NCBI GenBank assembly: GCA_958295825.1
Contig: OY282375.1
Location: 496,001-560,000, forward strand
Length of the DNA: 64,000 nucleotides
Direction of reading: 5' to 3'
Source of the DNA: an uncultured Candidatus Entotheonella sp.
GTDB taxonomy: Bacteria; Tectomicrobia; Entotheonellia; Entotheonellales; Entotheonellaceae
In this document: positions 44,395 to 53,472 of the stretch, piece by piece
Layout: the number at the start of each line of letters is the position of its first letter
How positions within the stretch are numbered: the stretch's first letter is position 1
Notes under the pieces: generated by a model
The model's input: the letters and a program-made list of their open reading frames with translations, nothing else
Database searches by the model: none
What the model was told of the DNA's origin: nothing
Position numbers and translations under genes: made by a program

Positions 44395-44438
44395 CACGGA
44401 TGCCGGGGTGCGTTCCGGGAATGCACCCGACATCCGTG
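44395..44438 (+). terminator. Long hairpin after the GMC operon
   Basis: CACGGATG-C-CGGGGTGC pairs with GCACCCG-A-CATCCGTG (about 15 bp with small bulges), followed by TTCATTCCCC. It lies 20 nt after the GMC stop; the T run is poor. Confidence 0.6.
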
Positions 44439-44619
44439 TTCATTCCCCTCTGAAATCCTTGTGAACGCCCCTCCGTTGTTACGTCCCTCCGGATACGCTG
44501 CAAGAACCATCGCTTAAGGGGATGCTCCGGGATTCCACTGCGTCTCCTGGGCTGTATCCAATCGAACCCCTCGAGTTGTCCGCCAAACCAGGGCCGCCTT
44601 GGGGGATAAGGAGGCCTCT

Positions 44620-45102
44620 TTGACGATTTATTTCCTGGAAATGATCGACCCTGTGCAACTGCTGCCGTCGCTTCGGGTAGTGGAGGATTTCGAGGTCAAA
44701 CGGACGCAGATAATGTACGGCGCCTTGAATCGTTTTTTCTACCAAACAGTCGGGGCGGCTTGGCAATGGACGGACCGCTTGCCCTGGACGGATGAAGACT
44801 GGCAAGCCTATGCCGAGCGTCCGGGACTGGAGACGTGGATCGGCTACGTGCAGGGAACCCCGGCAGGGTACTTTGAATTGGCGCGTCAGGATGCGGCCCA
44901 AGTGGAGATAGCGATGTTTGGTTTGCTGCCGCCTTTTATCGGGCGCGGCGTGGGTGGCGTTCTACTGACAGCCGCGTTGCGGCGCGCTTGGGAAGAGGGG
45001 ACGCGGCGAGTGTGGCTGCATACCGCTACGTCGGATCACCCACACGCCTTGGCCAATTATCAGGCGCGCGGGATGCAGGTTTACAAGACTGAGACGGCGT
45101 GA
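44620..45102 (+). CDS. GNAT-family N-acetyltransferase
   Basis: A 160-residue protein beginning at TTG 44620, chosen because AAGGAGG ends 5 nt before it. The acetyl-CoA loop is visible as LPPFIGRGVGGVLLTAAL (R/Q-x-x-G-x-G/A form), preceded by the strand AQVEIAMFGL and followed by VWLHTATSDHPHALANYQARG. The substrate is unknown. It stands alone, followed by a REP-like element and the convergent argH-type gene. Confidence 0.8.
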   Translation: MTIYFLEMIDPVQLLPSLRVVEDFEVKRTQIMYGALNRFFYQTVGAAWQWTDRLPWTDEDWQAYAERPGLETWIGYVQGTPAGYFELARQDAAQVEIAMFGLLPPFIGRGVGGVLLTAALRRAWEEGTRRVWLHTATSDHPHALANYQARGMQVYKTETA

Positions 45103-45141
45103 GGAAGATCAAGAGCACCTGACCCTCCTGACGGGGTGGAA

Positions 45142-45173
45142 TGTCGGATTACGCTTCGCTAATCCGACCTACA
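45142..45173. repeat. REP-like palindrome overlapping the ArgH stop codon
   Basis: GTCGGATTA and TAATCCGAC form a 9-bp stem around CGCTTCGC, flanked by TGTC and CTACA. This form is a common dispersed palindrome in proteobacteria. The TAG stop of the leftward gene (45169-45171) lies inside it. Its right half recurs at 11101-11115. Confidence 0.65.
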
Positions 45174-46872
45174 ATTCGAATTGCCGGCAGCGGTCGCAGC
45201 ATGCCAGCAGCTTCTCATCCCGCTCTTGCCACACGTGGCGTTGTGACGCCACAAAGCCATCAAGCTGCGCCAGTTCGTTCTCCATCGCCTCGGGACCGGG
45301 GCCGCCCACCACTTGCTTACCCTTGAGAATGGTCGCGGGCTCCTGCAAGCGGCGCACGGTTTCGGCGTCTACGGAGAGGTCCAGACCTTCCTCCTGCAGG
45401 GCTTGGCTCACGGCGGCGTGGGTTACACAGTCCGATTCACTCTGCTGCAGCGACAAGGCGACGGCGTGTTCCATCACCCGTTTGAGACGCCGGAATTCCA
45501 CGCCGGTGCGCGCGACCAATTGTTCCATGAATTCGGTGACGCCGGTAAACCCGCTGTGAGCCATGGCGTGCAGGCGCGCCGTGTCGATGCCCACTGGACG
45601 ATCCAGCCAGGGATTCCTGGCGAGCGGGCGGCAGGAATGGCGAACGATGCGGGTCATGATGGACACCGCCGGCAGCGCCTCCAGACAGGCTTCCATGATA
45701 AGATACTTGCTCCATTGATGGTCTCGGTTGTATCCCGTGAGGTTCGCCTGGCCCAGGGCCAGTAGCGCGCCCAGCCGACCGGTGACCTCGGCGGCCTTGG
45801 CCTTGATGATTTCCAGCGTATCGGGGTTGACCTTTTGGGGCATGATGCTGCTGCCGGAGCAGAAGCGCGGGTGCGGTTTGAGCACCCCGAACTCCGGCGT
45901 GCTCAGGAGGATCAGCGTCTGCGCCATGCTGGAGAGGTGGGCGAGGAGAACGGCGAGAATCTGCGCCAACTCGGCCTCCGGTTCCCAGCGGCTGGCTATC
46001 GGGTCCAACGAGTTGGGCTCGGGGCCGTAGCACCCCAGCAATTCGGCGGTGAGTTGGCGGTCGATGGCAAAGGTGGTGCTGAAGCCGGTGACGCAGCCCA
46101 GAGGGCTGTAGTTGAAGGTCTCGTACCAGAAATTCAGGCGCTGTACCACGCGCCGCAGCGCTTCGGCATACGCCGCCAGATGATGGCCGAAGGTCGACAG
46201 GGTGGCATGTTGATGGTGGGTATAGCCCGCCATGACGCTGTTCAGATGCTGGTGCGCTACTGTCGTTAAAGCGTCCATGCAGCCGAGGCAGAGCCGCGCC
46301 AGGTTGAGCACCCGCTCCCGCATCCACAGGCGCACGTCGGTGACCACTTGATCGTTGCGGCTGCGCGCCGTATGCAAGGACAGGGCAGCGTTGATGCCGA
46401 GGTTGCTGCTCAGATAGGTTTCGATGTTGGTGTGAACGTCTTCAAGGACGGGTTGTACGACGAACTGGCCGAGGCGGTGCTGGCGTTCGATTTCGGCAAG
46501 GCCGTCCAGAATGGCCCGTCCCTGCCCGGCGGTGAGGATGGAGCACCTGACCAGCATGTGGGCGTGGGCGCGATTGCCCCACAGGTCGAAAGGCACCAGG
46601 CTTTGGTCGGCGGCGCCTTTGCCGGCAACGTCCCAACCGGCCATGAAGGCCACGACTTCCGGCGTGGGGCTGACGAGGCGGTTGCCGTAAAGGCGCTTGG
46701 TGTCCTGATGCGGTTGGCCCTGGAGGCGGTCCAGGGCGTCGTCGCCGCATTCAGGGGTGCTGCAGACGGCGCAATAGCGAATCGCTGCCGGGGGTTCTGC
46801 CTGAGTCCCGGCCGGCCGCTCGGCCCCGCACGCCTGACAGCGCCATGCGGGGTTCGCGTCAATCGCCTCCAC
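45169..46872 (-). CDS. Argininosuccinate lyase family protein with zinc-ribbon-like extension
   Basis: A 567-residue protein, about 100 longer than ArgH (about 460). The lyase core has the expected active-site blocks: HTARSRNDQVVTDVRLW, MAGYTHHQHATLS, the catalytic serine loop GSSIMPQKVNPD and GYNRDHQWSKYL. The N-terminal 60 residues add paired cysteines (Cys12-x2-Cys15, Cys34-x2-Cys37, plus Cys42), likely a zinc ribbon, and the C terminus ends ACCDRCRQFEL. It starts at GTG, 4 nt after the dapA-like stop, in an apparent operon cofG-cofH-dapA-argH. It may be a dedicated paralogue rather than the arginine enzyme; this is inference. Confidence 0.82.
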   Translation of the reverse strand: MEAIDANPAWRCQACGAERPAGTQAEPPAAIRYCAVCSTPECGDDALDRLQGQPHQDTKRLYGNRLVSPTPEVVAFMAGWDVAGKGAADQSLVPFDLWGNRAHAHMLVRCSILTAGQGRAILDGLAEIERQHRLGQFVVQPVLEDVHTNIETYLSSNLGINAALSLHTARSRNDQVVTDVRLWMRERVLNLARLCLGCMDALTTVAHQHLNSVMAGYTHHQHATLSTFGHHLAAYAEALRRVVQRLNFWYETFNYSPLGCVTGFSTTFAIDRQLTAELLGCYGPEPNSLDPIASRWEPEAELAQILAVLLAHLSSMAQTLILLSTPEFGVLKPHPRFCSGSSIMPQKVNPDTLEIIKAKAAEVTGRLGALLALGQANLTGYNRDHQWSKYLIMEACLEALPAVSIMTRIVRHSCRPLARNPWLDRPVGIDTARLHAMAHSGFTGVTEFMEQLVARTGVEFRRLKRVMEHAVALSLQQSESDCVTHAAVSQALQEEGLDLSVDAETVRRLQEPATILKGKQVVGGPGPEAMENELAQLDGFVASQRHVWQERDEKLLACCDRCRQFEL

Positions 46873-46876
46873 GGGT

Positions 46877-47776
46877 CTAAATCTTCCCCAATTCCTGCAA
46901 GCAGCGCTGCAACTCGGCGCGGCTCTCGGGCCGCATGGGAACCAGGGGCAGGCGCAGTGCGCCGGCCGGCTGGCCCATCATGGCCAGAGCGGTTTTCACC
47001 GGCACCGGGTTGCTTTCGATGAACAGAGCGTTGACGACGTCCAGGGTGCGGAAATGGATGTCCTGCGCCGCCTTGTAGTCGCCGCGCGCAAACGCCTGCA
47101 TCATCTCGTGCAGTTCCTTGCCGACCACGTGGGCGACCGCGGCAATGGCGCCGTCGCCGCCCAGGCACAGGGAACCGAAGGTCAGCGCGTCTTCGCCGCT
47201 CAGCACGTAGAACTTCTTGCTCATCTTGCGCGTGGCGGCCAGCAGCGCCATGGTCTGGTTGACGTTCGCCGCCGCGTCCTTGACGCCGACGAGGTTGTCG
47301 ATCTGCGCCAGCGCCAGCAGCGTCTTGACCTCGATCAACCGTCCCGTGCGTCCGGGGATGTTGTACAGGATCAGCGGCAGGTTGGTGCTTTTGGCGATGG
47401 CCTCGAAGTGCGCCATCAGGCCGTGCTGTTCCGGCTTGTTGTAGTACGGGCAGACCTGCAGCGACGCCGCGGCGCCGGCCTGCTCGGCGTGCTTGGTCAT
47501 TTCGATGGCTTCGTGCGTTGAATTGGAACCCGTGCCGGCGATGACGGGCACGCGGCCAGCGGTCGCGTCGATAACGATCTTGGTTACCCGTTGGTGCTCG
47601 GCGTGCGACAGGGTGGGCGACTCGCCGGTTGTGCCGCAGGGCACCAGGCTGTCGGCCTTCTGCTCTTCGATGAGGTAATCCACCAGCCGCCGCAGGCCGG
47701 GTTCGTCAACACTGAAGTCGTCCTTGAATGGGGTGATGATGGGGATGTGAATGCCGGTCCAATCGTACTGAGCCAT
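46877..47776 (-). CDS. dapA: 4-hydroxy-tetrahydrodipicolinate synthase family (DapA)
   Basis: A 299-residue class I aldolase of the DapA/NAL family. The Schiff-base Lys166 is in LVGVKDAAANV, Tyr138 in LILYNIPGRTGR, and the GTTGESPTL motif holds the Thr-Thr of the proton relay. Arg in IPGRTGR agrees with true DapA for binding the semialdehyde carboxylate. GGAGGAAACC precedes the ATG at 47776. Canonically it condenses pyruvate with aspartate semialdehyde in lysine synthesis; the location between cofH and an ArgH paralogue leaves a special role possible. Confidence 0.88.
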   Translation of the reverse strand: MAQYDWTGIHIPIITPFKDDFSVDEPGLRRLVDYLIEEQKADSLVPCGTTGESPTLSHAEHQRVTKIVIDATAGRVPVIAGTGSNSTHEAIEMTKHAEQAGAAASLQVCPYYNKPEQHGLMAHFEAIAKSTNLPLILYNIPGRTGRLIEVKTLLALAQIDNLVGVKDAAANVNQTMALLAATRKMSKKFYVLSGEDALTFGSLCLGGDGAIAAVAHVVGKELHEMMQAFARGDYKAAQDIHFRTLDVVNALFIESNPVPVKTALAMMGQPAGALRLPLVPMRPESRAELQRCLQELGKI

Positions 47777-47836
47777 GGTTTCCTCCTTCACCTTCGAGCC
47801 GCCCGGTAATAAGCGGCCCGTTCATACGTGGCGCCG

Positions 47837-49024
47837 CTATACCGGCGCGGCGTCCGCCGCCATGTCGAAGACCTGCCGGATGCCGTACGTCGTGGTGCGT
47901 TCTGCCGGCACCCGATCGATCTGGCGAATCAACTGCTGGAACTCGTCCACGGGCATGTACTGGCCAGCCGTGGCGCCGGCCAGCCGCGAGATATTCTCAT
48001 TGATCAGCGTGCCGCCGTAGTCATTGGCGCCGGCCTGCAGGCAGCGCTGCGACAGCTGGCGGCCCAGCTTGACCCACGACACCTGCACGCTGTCGATCCA
48101 GCCCCGCAGCATGATACGCGCCAGGGCGTGCACCTTGATGCTCTCCTCCTCGGTGGGGCCGGGACGCGCCATGCCGAGCTGGAACAACCCCGTATTGGCG
48201 TGCACGAAGCCCAGGGGCACAAACTCGGTGAAGCCACCGGTTTCCTTCTGGATGTCGCGCAACAGGATAAACTGGTTGATCCAGTGCTCGGGGGTTTCCA
48301 GGTGGCCGTACATCATGGTGGAGGTGGTCGGGATGCCCAGCTTGTGGGCGGTGCGGACCACGTTGGTCCACTGTTTCACCGTGACCTTCTTGCGCGACAG
48401 CATGTGCCGCACGTCGTCGTCCAGAACCTCCGCCGCGGTGCCTGGCAGGGTGTCGAGGCCGTTGTCCTTCAGCATCTGCAGGTAGTCGTGCAGCGTCATG
48501 CCGGTGAGCTCGGTGCCGTAGGTCATTTCCATCGGGGAGAAGGCATGGGCGTGCATGTCCGGCACCGCCTTCTTGATGGTGCGCAGGATGTCGCGGTAAT
48601 AAAACGGGTCCAGTCCGCGCGGCAACCCGCCTTGCACGCAGACCTCGGTGGCGCCCATTTCACGTGCTTCGATGGTCCGCTGCGCGATCTCCTCGAATGG
48701 CAGGTTGTAGGCGTCGGACGACCGCGCCGAGGTGCTGAAGGAGCAAAAGGCGCAGCCGATGAAGCAGACGTTGGTGAAATTGATGTTGCGGTTGACGACG
48801 TAGGTGATGAGGTCACCCACGATCTCCCGGCGCAGGTGATCCGCCACCGCTGCCAGCGTCTCGACGTCCTCGCTGGGCAGCGTGGCCAGAACGAGCCCCT
48901 CGTCGCGGGACAGCTCGTGCCCGGCCATGGCCCGTTCCAGCACGCGCGCCACCTCTGGGGTGGTCTGCGGCAGCAGATGCGCCACGCGCTCCTGGGATTC
49001 CTGCACGTTTGCAGCGATTTTCAT
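47837..49024 (-). CDS. cofH: FO synthase subunit 2 (CofH), radical SAM
   Basis: A 395-residue radical-SAM enzyme. The 4Fe-4S motif is CFIGCAFCSF (Cys87, 91, 94). NRNINFTNVC, EVCVQGGLPRGLDPFYY and STMMYGHLETPEHW are characteristic of CofH/MqnE/MqnC relatives, and the adjacent CofG supports CofH. It joins tyrosine to 5-amino-6-ribitylaminouracil on the way to FO, the chromophore of F420. Its start overlaps the cofG stop by 4 nt (ATGA). Confidence 0.92.
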   Translation of the reverse strand: MKIAANVQESQERVAHLLPQTTPEVARVLERAMAGHELSRDEGLVLATLPSEDVETLAAVADHLRREIVGDLITYVVNRNINFTNVCFIGCAFCSFSTSARSSDAYNLPFEEIAQRTIEAREMGATEVCVQGGLPRGLDPFYYRDILRTIKKAVPDMHAHAFSPMEMTYGTELTGMTLHDYLQMLKDNGLDTLPGTAAEVLDDDVRHMLSRKKVTVKQWTNVVRTAHKLGIPTTSTMMYGHLETPEHWINQFILLRDIQKETGGFTEFVPLGFVHANTGLFQLGMARPGPTEEESIKVHALARIMLRGWIDSVQVSWVKLGRQLSQRCLQAGANDYGGTLINENISRLAGATAGQYMPVDEFQQLIRQIDRVPAERTTTYGIRQVFDMAADAAPV

Positions 49025-50235
49025 GGAATCGGTACTCCTTTCTGTTCCTCGATTGGGTAACCATCCTCGTCCGCCATGGCTCGCAGACGGGGTTCCAGGG
49101 CCGTCGCCATGAAGCCTTGCTTGCGGGCGATAAATTCGGGGTACACCGTCAGGCGGGAGCGCAGCGTCAGGCCCAACTCGGCGGACACACGTTCCAGCGT
49201 TTGAATCTCCGGCCACGGCGCTTCGGGGTTGATGAAGTCGATCGTCAGCGGGGAAATGCCGCCCCAGTCGTTGATGCCGGCGGGGATCAGCAATTGGTAT
49301 TGTTCCGGGGTCAGGTTCGGCGGCACCTGCAGGTTGATGTCACCGCTCAGCATGAGCCGCGCCACGGCGGTCGTGCGCATGAAGTCCAACAAGGTCGGCT
49401 CCGGTTGCGCGTGCATCGGGATGTCCGGCTTGGCGCGGAAATTCTGAATGATCACTTCCTGGACGTGGCCGTACCGGTCGTGCAGGTCCTGAATTGCTTC
49501 GAGGGTCTCCAGCCGTTCGGCGAAGGTCTCGCCGATGCCGATGAGCATGCCGGTCGTGAACGGGATGCGCAGCTTGCCGGCGTTTTCAATTGTCTTCAAT
49601 CGTACTCCAGGGTCTTTATCCGGCGCCCCGTCATGGGCCATGCCCGGACCCAGAAGGCGGCGGCTGGTGCTCTCCAGCATGAGACCCATGCTCGGGCTGA
49701 CGTCCCGCAAGCGTTCGAGGTCCCTGGGACCCATGACGCCGGGGTTGGCGTGCGGCAGCAGCGGCGTGTGGTCGAGAACGAGCTGGCACATCTCCACCAA
49801 GTAATCCACGGTACGCCGGTGGCCGTATTGCTGCAAGGTCTGGCGCATCTCCGGGAACAACGCTTCCGGTTTGTCGCCCAGGCTGAACAACGCCTCCTTG
49901 CAGCCCAGTCTGGCCCCGTCCTGGGCCACCCGCAGCACCTCGTCCGGGGTCATGGTCTTGGCGCCGGGCTCGCCGGGGTCCTTGCGAAACGTGCAGTAGC
50001 CGCAGTAATCGCGGCACAGATTCGTCAGGGGCAGGAAGACTTTGGGGGAATACGTGATGGTGGCGCCATGGTGCCGCGCCCGCAGGCGGTCGGCGACTTG
50101 CAGGAGGGCCAGCAATTCACCGCTCGTCAGGTGCTCGAAAGCGACCATCTCCTGGGCCGACAACGGCTCCCCGGCTTCGGCACGGCTCAGGGGCTCTGCA
50201 ATGGCGGGACGGCACGCCGAATGGATCAAGGTCAT
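49021..50235 (-). CDS. cofG: FO synthase subunit 1 (CofG), radical SAM
   Basis: A 404-residue radical-SAM enzyme with the cluster motif CRDYCGYCTF (Cys74, 78, 81). It completes FO formation after CofH. EALFSLGDKPE, YLVEMCQLVLDHTPLLPHANPG, MGLMLESTS and QEVIIQNFRAKPDIPM are typical. The start at 50235 (MTLIHSACRP) lacks a strong ribosome site. It is first gene of the minus-strand operon. The remaining F420 genes (cofC, cofD, cofE) are not in the window. Confidence 0.93.
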   Translation of the reverse strand: MTLIHSACRPAIAEPLSRAEAGEPLSAQEMVAFEHLTSGELLALLQVADRLRARHHGATITYSPKVFLPLTNLCRDYCGYCTFRKDPGEPGAKTMTPDEVLRVAQDGARLGCKEALFSLGDKPEALFPEMRQTLQQYGHRRTVDYLVEMCQLVLDHTPLLPHANPGVMGPRDLERLRDVSPSMGLMLESTSRRLLGPGMAHDGAPDKDPGVRLKTIENAGKLRIPFTTGMLIGIGETFAERLETLEAIQDLHDRYGHVQEVIIQNFRAKPDIPMHAQPEPTLLDFMRTTAVARLMLSGDINLQVPPNLTPEQYQLLIPAGINDWGGISPLTIDFINPEAPWPEIQTLERVSAELGLTLRSRLTVYPEFIARKQGFMATALEPRLRAMADEDGYPIEEQKGVPIP

Positions 50236-50448
50236 GCAAGCTACTCGATGTACTGAAGGGGCCTTTGGGGAAGCGCCCACACCTGCAGCCCGCAAGCATG
50301 CAAGACGCGAACGTGCTTTGAAAAGTAGGCAATTGGTAACACACGGGTGCGCGGCTTGTCAATGATCCGGCCTTTTGTTAGCGTTGGCCCCCGGCCATGG
50401 ATGGGACGTATCCGGCGTGCAGGCAACGGCGACTCTGAGGAGAGAGCG

Positions 50449-51309
50449 ATGGGCAACGGATTGATCAAGTGTGATCTGACTTTGGAGAACTATTTCGTCT
50501 ACGGCAACGCGGCCACCGTCGTCAGCAAAACCGTCTTGCCGCGGCGCGAAGGGCAGCCGATCCTGATGCGCGGCGAGGCGGGTATCAAGGACGACGGCAA
50601 CCTGCGGCCGATGGTCGCCCACAACACCACGCACGTCGATATGCCGCTGCACTTCATTGCCGACACCGCCGACCTGGACCAGGTGCTGAACAATTCGAGC
50701 TATCGGATCAATTATCCCATGTTCACCCGCGTCCTCGATGCTTCCACGTGGCCCGACCCGCAGGTTTTTCACGAACGCAACGGGGTGCGCTATTGCGAAC
50801 GGGTCGTCGCCGAGATGCTGCCGCCGCGGGACGAGTTGCGGCAATACGACGCCCTGGTGGTGCTCACCGGTTTTGGCGCCGTGATGCGGCAGGGCTCCGA
50901 GAATTTTCAACCGGACGCGGCGGGCTTCTATCATCTTCCGTACATTGACGTGGAGGTGGCACAGCGCGTGACGGATGCCGGTATCACCCTGCTGGCGATT
51001 GACTGCACGACCGTCGAGCGCCAGACGGCGGGCAACCCGCTACGCATGACGGGCGACGTGCATCCGGTCCTGCTGGGCAACGAGCCGCCGGTGTTCATTC
51101 TGGAGGGCGTGGCGGGGGATCGCATCGCCTCACAGGCCGGCTTCCTGCCGAGCGAGGGCGTCCTTGAGGTCGTCGCCCGGCGGACGAACCCCGCCGGTGC
51201 GGAGGCTGCGCATACGCGCGTCTTTCTGAGTTTCTACGCGGGTGACGACAACCGCCAGCGCCTGGAGCGACTTCTGGAAATCGCCACTCCAGAGCACCTG
51301 TACGGCTAA
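50449..51309 (+). CDS. Cyclase-family metal-dependent hydrolase (cytoplasmic)
   Basis: A 286-residue protein starting at ATG with GAGGAGAGAG upstream. The canonical metal motif is intact (HNTTHVDMPLHFIAD, matching HxTHxDxPxHF), unlike the exported relative at 16140. YDALVVLTGFG and LLAIDCTTVERQ are conserved positions. It lacks a signal peptide. Possible activities include kynurenine formamidase or cyclic amide hydrolysis; the substrate is unknown. It diverges from cofG across a 213-bp gap and converges with the M20 peptidase gene. Confidence 0.83.
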   Translation: MGNGLIKCDLTLENYFVYGNAATVVSKTVLPRREGQPILMRGEAGIKDDGNLRPMVAHNTTHVDMPLHFIADTADLDQVLNNSSYRINYPMFTRVLDASTWPDPQVFHERNGVRYCERVVAEMLPPRDELRQYDALVVLTGFGAVMRQGSENFQPDAAGFYHLPYIDVEVAQRVTDAGITLLAIDCTTVERQTAGNPLRMTGDVHPVLLGNEPPVFILEGVAGDRIASQAGFLPSEGVLEVVARRTNPAGAEAAHTRVFLSFYAGDDNRQRLERLLEIATPEHLYG

Positions 51310-51325
51310 GCGGGGCAGGGCGTTC

Positions 51326-52501
51326 TCAGGTCAGCAGGTCGAGCGCCGCCAGCGTGTAGATGCGGGCGGATTCGACCAGCCGGGAAATCTCGACGTACTC
51401 GTTCGGCTGGTGCGCCTTTTCCGGCAGGCCGGGGCCGCAGATGACCATGGGCGCGTCGTACGCCGGCACGAACACCGAGCCGTCGGTGGCGAAGGTGGCG
51501 GCCGTCGGTACAGACGTATCGCCGGTCACGAGGTCGCGTTGCCGCACGAAGGTCTGTACGTACGGGTCGTCGAAGGGGATGTCCAGCGGAATACGCTCGT
51601 TGATGGAACGCACCTCGATATGCAGCGTGGGGTCTTCGGCGCACAGGCGGTCGATCAGTTGGCGAACCGTGTCCAGGATCTGCTGATGGTCCTGGCCGAT
51701 AACCGTGCGGGTGTCGATGGTGACGCGGCAGGCGTCGGGCACGACGTTGGTCTTCACGCCGCCCTCGATGGTGGCGATGTTCATCGTAAAGTCGCCCAGC
51801 AGCGGGTGCGTTTCGTACGGGATGGCCTCGGCCTGCAGCGCCTCCAGCAGCCTGCTCATGTGGGTGATGGCGTTGACGCCGAGATGCGGCAGGGAGCCGT
51901 GCGACGTCTGTCCCTTGGCCTGTAGCTCAAGCCACAGCACGCCTTTTTCGGCGGTGATGACGCGATTGCCGGTCGGCTCGCCGATGACCATGAACCCGAC
52001 GTCGTCCAGTTTTTGCTCCCGCACCAGTTCCCGAGCCCCCATGGACTCGAGTTCCTCGCCTGCGGTGCCGGCAAACAGCAGGTTGCCTTTAAGAACCGCG
52101 CCGCTCTGTTTCACCGCTCGCATCGCCATGAGCATGGCGGCGACACCCGCCTTCATGTCGGTGGTACCCAGGCCCCAGATCTTGCCGTCGTCGATGTCGG
52201 CCGCCAACACCTCGTGTTCCCAGTTGTCGCCCGCCGGCACCGTATCCAGATGGCCGCTGAACAGCACGGCCCGCCGCTCGCCCTGGCCGTCCAGCCCGCC
52301 GACCACGCTGGCCCTGCCGTCTTCGGCGTGCGACACCAACTCGGCAGGCATGTCGTTCTGCTTCATCCAGTCGGCCACGAACGTCGCTGCCTTGGCCTCG
52401 TCACCCGGCGGATTGATCGTTCGGATACGCACCAGGTCCTGGGTCAGTTGCACCAGCATGTCGTCGTCCAAGGCCGCCAGCGCGCGTTCTTGCGTGTCCA
52501 T
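51326..52501 (-). CDS. M20-family zinc peptidase/deacylase (ArgE/DapE-like)
   Basis: A 391-residue di-zinc amidohydrolase. The ligands are visible: LFSGHLDTVP (His, Asp), GLGTTDMKAG (bridging Asp), TAGEE (general base Glu and ligand), GEPTGN (ligand), and His in LPEKAHQPNEYV. The dimerisation domain begins near GQTSHGSLPHLG. Family members release acyl groups from amino acids (ArgE) or succinyl-diaminopimelate (DapE); sequence alone does not separate these. It lies near dapA- and argH-like genes but on its own transcript. Confidence 0.85.
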   Translation of the reverse strand: MDTQERALAALDDDMLVQLTQDLVRIRTINPPGDEAKAATFVADWMKQNDMPAELVSHAEDGRASVVGGLDGQGERRAVLFSGHLDTVPAGDNWEHEVLAADIDDGKIWGLGTTDMKAGVAAMLMAMRAVKQSGAVLKGNLLFAGTAGEELESMGARELVREQKLDDVGFMVIGEPTGNRVITAEKGVLWLELQAKGQTSHGSLPHLGVNAITHMSRLLEALQAEAIPYETHPLLGDFTMNIATIEGGVKTNVVPDACRVTIDTRTVIGQDHQQILDTVRQLIDRLCAEDPTLHIEVRSINERIPLDIPFDDPYVQTFVRQRDLVTGDTSVPTAATFATDGSVFVPAYDAPMVICGPGLPEKAHQPNEYVEISRLVESARIYTLAALDLLT

Positions 52502-52628
52502 AGATGCCCCTTTTGATGATGAACGTGTGGTTCTTGTGCGTCGGTTCTCCAGTCGCCGATTATCGAAGGAGTGAAATTAGAATGTCAAGACGATGCGACG
52601 GCAACGACACTCGCCCGTAAGGTGACGG

Positions 52629-53414
52629 ATGAAAACAGCAAACGCAAAACTGAAGGCCGCAGTTGAGGCTTACTTCGCCGACCTCACGCGCATCTATGCC
52701 TCCGGCGGCGCGACCGGCGAGCGGTCGAGCTATGGGCCGCTGGCGAACCTGCTTAACGCCGTCGGTGCGACCCTGAGGCCCAAGGTGTTCTGCGTCGGCG
52801 AGTTGGCCGACCAAGGGGCCGGCCATCCCGACTTTGGCCTGTACGCCGCGCATCAGGTGCAGCGGGGCCGCCTCCGGCAGGGACAGGCGCCGGAACGGGG
52901 CGTCGTGGAGGTGAAAGCGCCGGATGAAGACACCGGCGGCACGGCGGTTCGCGAGCAAGTGGTCCGTTACCGGCGGCGCTACGATCTGGTTCTGGTGACC
53001 AACCTTCGCGCCTTCACTCTGGTTGTCCCGGACGAGGCAGGCGGAGAACGAACGCTGGAAACCTTTCTGCTGGCAGCCAGCGCGGACGAGTTCGCCCGCA
53101 GGCTGGCAACGCCGCGCGCCTTCGCCGGCGAGGTGGCCGCAGGTCTGGTCGAATACCTTGCCCGGGCGCTGTCGCACCGCGCCGCGCTCGCTGGACCGAA
53201 AGACTTGGCCTGGCTGCTGGCGTCCTACGCGCGTGACGGGCTGGCGCGGGTCGAGGCGGCGGGCGATGCGCCGTCACTGGCTGCGGTGCGCGCAGCATTG
53301 GAAGAAGCGTTGGGCGTCCGCTTCGAGGGCGATAAAGGCGCGCGGTTCCAGCAGCTTTCCGAATCTTCTGGATTGGCGTGGCTGATGAAGACGAGGCGGC
53401 GTTCTTTCATGTAG
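52629..53414 (+). CDS. Truncated restriction-modification protein (N-terminal nuclease domain only)
   Basis: A 261-residue protein. The N-terminal domain carries a PD-(D/E)xK nuclease core (HPDFGLY at residues 66-72, then GVVEVKAPDED with Glu94 and Lys96) followed by VRYRRRYDLVLVTNLRAFTLV. This matches the start of large type ISP/IIG-like enzymes that continue into an N6-adenine methyltransferase. The usual junction FEGDKGARFF.. is reached near residue 242, after which the frame ends in LSESSGLAWLMKTRRRSFM. The methyltransferase part is absent, so this is probably a remnant of a longer gene. Confidence 0.6.
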   Translation: MKTANAKLKAAVEAYFADLTRIYASGGATGERSSYGPLANLLNAVGATLRPKVFCVGELADQGAGHPDFGLYAAHQVQRGRLRQGQAPERGVVEVKAPDEDTGGTAVREQVVRYRRRYDLVLVTNLRAFTLVVPDEAGGERTLETFLLAASADEFARRLATPRAFAGEVAAGLVEYLARALSHRAALAGPKDLAWLLASYARDGLARVEAAGDAPSLAAVRAALEEALGVRFEGDKGARFQQLSESSGLAWLMKTRRRSFM

Positions 53415-53472
53415 TTTCTTCTCTTTATCTTCTCGCAGCGGTGCTTTAAGGGGCCATTTGAGCCTGATAACC

